A stretch of 8,211 nt of DNA, from contig CAYJMO010000083.1 in NCBI GenBank assembly GCA_964371365.1, positions 1 to 8,211 on the forward strand, written 5' to 3'. The notes under the pieces were generated by a model that had not been told where the DNA came from, ran no database searches, and saw only the letters and a list, made by a program, of their open reading frames with translations. The DNA is from CAYJBH01 sp964371365. Its GTDB lineage: Bacteria; Bacillota; Clostridia; Oscillospirales; Ruminococcaceae. Positions 5,802 to 8,211 of the stretch are shown in pieces (the stretch's first letter is position 1; each line of letters begins with the position of its first letter). The position numbers and the translations under genes were made by a program.

Positions 5802-6890
5802 ATGAGCGAGCAGATGACAGTAAAACAACGACTTTTAAACTCCATCAAGGGTGATGAGGTCGACCGTATCCCCTTTTCCCCCTTTCTCGCATACTATTTT
5901 GAGCATCTTCCAAAGGAGGTGCAGGCTAAAGGTCAACTCAACTATTTAAAAGAGATAAACGCCGACCCTTTACTGCGCGGCTTTGTCAGCCTGTTTGATG
6001 TAAAATACAACGGGTGTGAGCACAGTGTCGTGACAAAGGGGGAATATCGTTATACAAAATATGAGACAAAGCACGGCAACCTCGAATTTCGCCATAAATA
6101 TTCGCCGGGCGGTGATTCCTGGTTTTTGATAGACCATCCGGTCAAGGATGTCGAGGGGCTGAAAACCTTACAATATATCTATGAAAACATGACCTTTGAG
6201 GATAAACTGTGCGAATTTGAAGCCGAGTATAACAAGCTCGGTGAAGATGCGCTCATTCTGCCGGTTATCGGTGCGATGGGCAAGACCTCCTTTCAATCGT
6301 TGGTGGAGCATTGGTGCGGCACCGAGGATTTGACCTATCTTATATACGACAACCCCGACGAGGTTGCACAGTGTCTGTCGGTCATGAAAGAACGAGATCG
6401 ACAGACGGTTAACATTGCGGCAAAATCCTGCGCCGACGGTTTTATCTTTTGGGAGGACTCCTCCACCACCAACATTAACCCCGGCATGTTTTTAGAGTAT
6501 ACACGCCCCGAGATTGACGAGTGGGCGGATATACTGCACGGCAGTGACAAGTTTCTTGTCCACCATGCCTGCGGTCACCTCAAAGACCTTATGCCCGGCA
6601 TATCCGGCAGTAGGATAGATGCCCTTGAATCGCTCAGCCCACCCCCGACCGGCAACATTGAGCTGTTCGACGCGCGCGAGAAACTGCGTGACGATATAGC
6701 GATAATCGGCGGTATCGAACCGGTGTTTTTGTTGGAGAGTTCCATGGAGGAGCTACGGGAAAAGGTTGTCGAGATATTAGAGCGGATGAAAGGCAGTCGC
6801 TATATCCTTGCCAACTCCGACAGCTGTCCACCCTTTGTCGAGGTGGAAAAATTCCGCATGATTGCAGAGCTGGTTAGGACGATAAGATAA
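5802..6890 (+). CDS. Uroporphyrinogen decarboxylase/MtaA-family zinc methyltransferase
   Basis: This is a 362-residue soluble TIM-barrel protein of the UroD family (PF01208). It carries the zinc site of cobalamin methyltransferases: His255-x-Cys257 in LVHHACGHL and Cys342 in ANSDSCPPF. Other family blocks are VDRIPFSP (20-27), the WEDSSTTNINPGMF region (217-230), ALESLSPPPTGN (274-285) and IIGGIEP (301-307). Known members such as MtaA and MtbA move methyl groups between a corrinoid protein and a thiol. It is not HemE, since the N-terminal RQAGRY-type motif is missing. Substrate and acceptor are unknown, and no corrinoid protein is nearby. The frame opens further upstream at GTG 5766, but ATG 5802 with GAGG five bases before it, downstream of a strong promoter, is the better start. 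galE follows 22 bp downstream and is probably co-transcribed. Confidence 0.85.
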   Translation: MSEQMTVKQRLLNSIKGDEVDRIPFSPFLAYYFEHLPKEVQAKGQLNYLKEINADPLLRGFVSLFDVKYNGCEHSVVTKGEYRYTKYETKHGNLEFRHKYSPGGDSWFLIDHPVKDVEGLKTLQYIYENMTFEDKLCEFEAEYNKLGEDALILPVIGAMGKTSFQSLVEHWCGTEDLTYLIYDNPDEVAQCLSVMKERDRQTVNIAAKSCADGFIFWEDSSTTNINPGMFLEYTRPEIDEWADILHGSDKFLVHHACGHLKDLMPGISGSRIDALESLSPPPTGNIELFDAREKLRDDIAIIGGIEPVFLLESSMEELREKVVEILERMKGSRYILANSDSCPPFVEVEKFRMIAELVRTIR

Positions 6891-6912
6891 TATAGAAAGA
6901 AAGGATCAAATT

Positions 6913-7929
6913 ATGGCAGTATTGGTTGCCGGCGGTGCCGGTTATATCGGCAGTCACACGGCGGTGGAGCTTATCGAGGCAGGCTATGACATTGTCATGG
7001 CGGACAATTTCTACAACTCCTGTGAGGAGGCGGTCGCAAGGGTTCGCGAGCTGAGTGGGAGCGACTTTCCGTTTGAGAAATGTGACATCTGTGATGCAAA
7101 CGCGGTGGATGCTCTGTTTGCGAAATATCCCGACATAGACGCGGTGATACATTTTGCCGCACTCAAGGCGGTGGGTGAGAGTGTCGCAAAGCCTATTGAG
7201 TACTACACCAACAACCTCACCTCCACCCTCAACCTGCTCTCCTCCATGAGGAAGTATGGGGTGAGAAAGATTGTTTTTTCCTCCTCGGCGACGGTGTACG
7301 GCAACCCTGCGACGGTGCCTATCACCGAGGGCTTCCCGCTCTCTGCCACCAACCCCTATGGCCAGACGAAGTTGATGAGCGAACAGATGCTCACCGATAC
7401 TGCAAAGGCGGACGGCGAGCTCTCGGTTGCACTCCTGCGCTACTTCAACCCGATAGGCGCGCATAAGAGTGGTAGGATAGGCGAGGACCCGTCCGACATA
7501 CCTAACAACCTCGTCCCCTACATCGCGCAGGTGGCGGTCGGCAAGCTCAAGGAACTGTCGGTCTTTGGCAACGACTACGACACACCGGACGGCACCGGCG
7601 TGCGTGATTATATCCACGTCGTGGATCTCGCAAAAGGTCATGTTGCGGCGCTCAAAAAGTTGGACGCGACAAAAGGTGTTTTTATCTGCAACCTCGGCAC
7701 CGGCAACGGCTACTCCGTCATAGATGTGGTGAAGGCGTATGAAAAGGCGAGTGGAAAGGAAGTGCCCTACAAGATCATGCCCCGTCGCCCCGGCGATATC
7801 GCGGTCTGCTATGCCGACACCAAAAAGGCGCGTGAGGAACTCGGCTGGACGGCGCAGTACGGCATTGAGGAGATGTGCGCCGACAGTTGGCGGTGGCAGA
7901 GCGGCAACCCGAACGGGTATGAAATGTAG
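6913..7929 (+). CDS. galE: UDP-glucose/UDP-hexosamine 4-epimerase
   Basis: This is a 338-residue short-chain dehydrogenase/reductase of the standard GalE length. It interconverts UDP-glucose and UDP-galactose in the cytoplasm using tightly bound NAD. Visible features: the NAD loop GGAGYIGSH (7-15), SSSATVYG with Ser125, NPYGQTK with catalytic Tyr149 and Lys153, and RYFNPIGAH (176-184). Near the C-terminus, RRPGDIAVCYAD puts Cys299 where E. coli GalE has the substrate gatekeeper Tyr299. Enzymes with Cys there, such as human GALE, also accept UDP-GlcNAc/GalNAc, so dual specificity is predicted. The start has AAGGA (6901-6905) seven bases upstream. It lies 22 bp after the methyltransferase gene and appears richer in G+C than its neighbours. 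It may feed surface glycan synthesis. Confidence 0.96.
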   Translation: MAVLVAGGAGYIGSHTAVELIEAGYDIVMADNFYNSCEEAVARVRELSGSDFPFEKCDICDANAVDALFAKYPDIDAVIHFAALKAVGESVAKPIEYYTNNLTSTLNLLSSMRKYGVRKIVFSSSATVYGNPATVPITEGFPLSATNPYGQTKLMSEQMLTDTAKADGELSVALLRYFNPIGAHKSGRIGEDPSDIPNNLVPYIAQVAVGKLKELSVFGNDYDTPDGTGVRDYIHVVDLAKGHVAALKKLDATKGVFICNLGTGNGYSVIDVVKAYEKASGKEVPYKIMPRRPGDIAVCYADTKKAREELGWTAQYGIEEMCADSWRWQSGNPNGYEM

Positions 7930-7940
7930 AGGTGACCACC

Positions 7941-8028
7941 GGTCGCCCGACCGACCGATGACACGTTGTCAACCGCACAGGGCCGTGGGGTTTGTCCGGC
8001 AAATCGGGCGACCACATAGGGTCGCCCC
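7941..8028. repeat. Compound palindromic intergenic repeat after galE
   Basis: GGTCGCCCGA (7941-7950) and TCGGGCGACC (8004-8013) are perfect 10-bp inverted copies 53 bp apart. The second arm also forms a perfect 8-bp hairpin with the next bases: GGGCGACC (8006-8013), loop ACATAG, GGTCGCCC (8020-8027). Between the arms is TGACA-CGT-TGTCA (7959-7971). The outer end GGTCGCCCCTACA resembles short dispersed palindromes I associate with Oscillospirales genomes; copy number cannot be judged from one window. No transposase is present. Confidence 0.6.
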
Positions 8029-8049
8029 TACAAATTACATCATTACTAT

Positions 8050-8086
8050 AAAACACCCCCACCGGACTGTCCGATGGGGGTGTTTT
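8050..8086. terminator. Strong bidirectional intrinsic terminator
   Basis: AAAACACCCCCA (8050-8061) pairs perfectly with TGGGGGTGTTTT (8075-8086), with an inner CGG/CCG stem and the loop ACTGT. A T run follows on the plus strand (8083-8087) and a shorter A run precedes it, so it can end transcription from galE and from the convergent gene on the right. Confidence 0.88.
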
Positions 8087-8098
8087 TAATATGGGGGA

Positions 8099-8211
8099 TC
8101 AGGGTGGTTTTAGTAGTGATGATGCGCCTGCGCCGCCGGCACCACCGTTTGTACCGCTCGCTGGTGAACCGGGAGAGCCATTTGTGACAGGTGTGGTATT
8201 TACCGCACCGC
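8099..8211 (-). CDS. C-terminal end of a Gly/Ser/Pro-rich protein, partial
   Basis: On the minus strand an open frame enters from the right edge and stops at TGA (8099-8101), giving 36 residues. They are low in complexity: NGSPGSPASG followed by TNGGAGGAGASS and ending LLKPP. Such Gly/Ala/Ser tails occur on surface and phage structural proteins, but the function cannot be told from this tail. The strand choice rests on the bidirectional terminator just beyond its stop, as expected for convergent genes. The plus strand is also open here (ATG 8091 to the edge, Pro-rich), so the call is moderate. Confidence 0.45.
   Translation of the reverse strand, partial: GAVNTTPVTNGSPGSPASGTNGGAGGAGASSLLKPP

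Noticed and set aside
5802..6890. Haem-pathway uroporphyrinogen decarboxylase (hemE)
   Set aside because: It lacks the N-terminal RQAGRY-type substrate motif and carries the His-x-Cys...Cys zinc site of corrinoid methyltransferases; no haem genes are nearby.
6874..7641. Minus-strand 255-codon open frame over galE
   Set aside because: It is a shadow of galE, which has every catalytic motif; the antisense product has no family resemblance.
1..8211. CRISPR array, tRNA/rRNA, transposase or defence system
   Set aside because: No regularly spaced direct repeats, no cloverleaf-like segments and no recombinase or nuclease motifs were seen on either strand.

Overview
The window looks like a fragment of a draft or metagenome-assembled genome from an anaerobic low-to-mid-GC Firmicute, probably a clostridium of the Oscillospirales type. 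This rests on the gene types (a DUF1638 protein, a UroD/MtaA-type zinc methyltransferase, a clostridial-style MBOAT/SGNH pair), strong Shine-Dalgarno sites, TTGACT/TATCAT-type promoters, and an intergenic palindrome ending GGTCGCCCCTACA, which resembles dispersed repeats I associate with that group. The taxonomic placement is inference. A 10-base run of N shows that the sequence is scaffolded.

Layout. Positions 4-93 hold the last codons of an ABC exporter. Positions 194-3529 hold a tight plus-strand operon: a DUF1638 protein, an MBOAT O-acyltransferase (split by the N gap but reconstructable as one 470-residue protein), and an AlgJ/AlgX-like SGNH acetyltransferase. The last two form a recognisable exopolysaccharide or cell-wall glycan O-acetylation module. 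A convergent minus-strand gene (3510-5429) encodes a membrane-anchored sensor diguanylate cyclase. It overlaps the end of the operon by 20 bp, and the operon's putative terminator lies inside the cyclase coding sequence.

Positions 5430-5801 are a 372-bp non-coding stretch. It carries a 92-nt imperfect inverted repeat whose G-U pairs fit a plus-strand RNA, two predicted sigma-70 promoters, and a perfect 12-bp palindrome inside the spacer of the downstream promoter. These promoters drive a UroD/MtaA-family methyltransferase (5802-6890), followed 22 bp later by galE (6913-7929), a UDP-hexose 4-epimerase whose gatekeeper residue is Cys. After galE come a compound palindromic repeat (7941-8028) and a strong bidirectional terminator (8050-8086). 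The 3' end of a Gly-rich minus-strand gene then runs off the right edge.

How they may work together (inference): GalE supplies UDP-Gal and/or UDP-GalNAc for surface glycans, the MBOAT/SGNH pair acetylates a glycan outside the membrane, and the cyclase could link an extracellular signal to surface behaviour. DUF1638 and the MtaA-like protein both point towards corrinoid-dependent methyl transfer, but no corrinoid protein is present in the window. I found no CRISPR array, tRNA, rRNA, insertion sequence or defence system, and no clear new multi-gene system. The most interesting unexplained parts are the 5491-5582 element, the palindromic operator, and the placement of DUF1638 in an O-acetylation operon.
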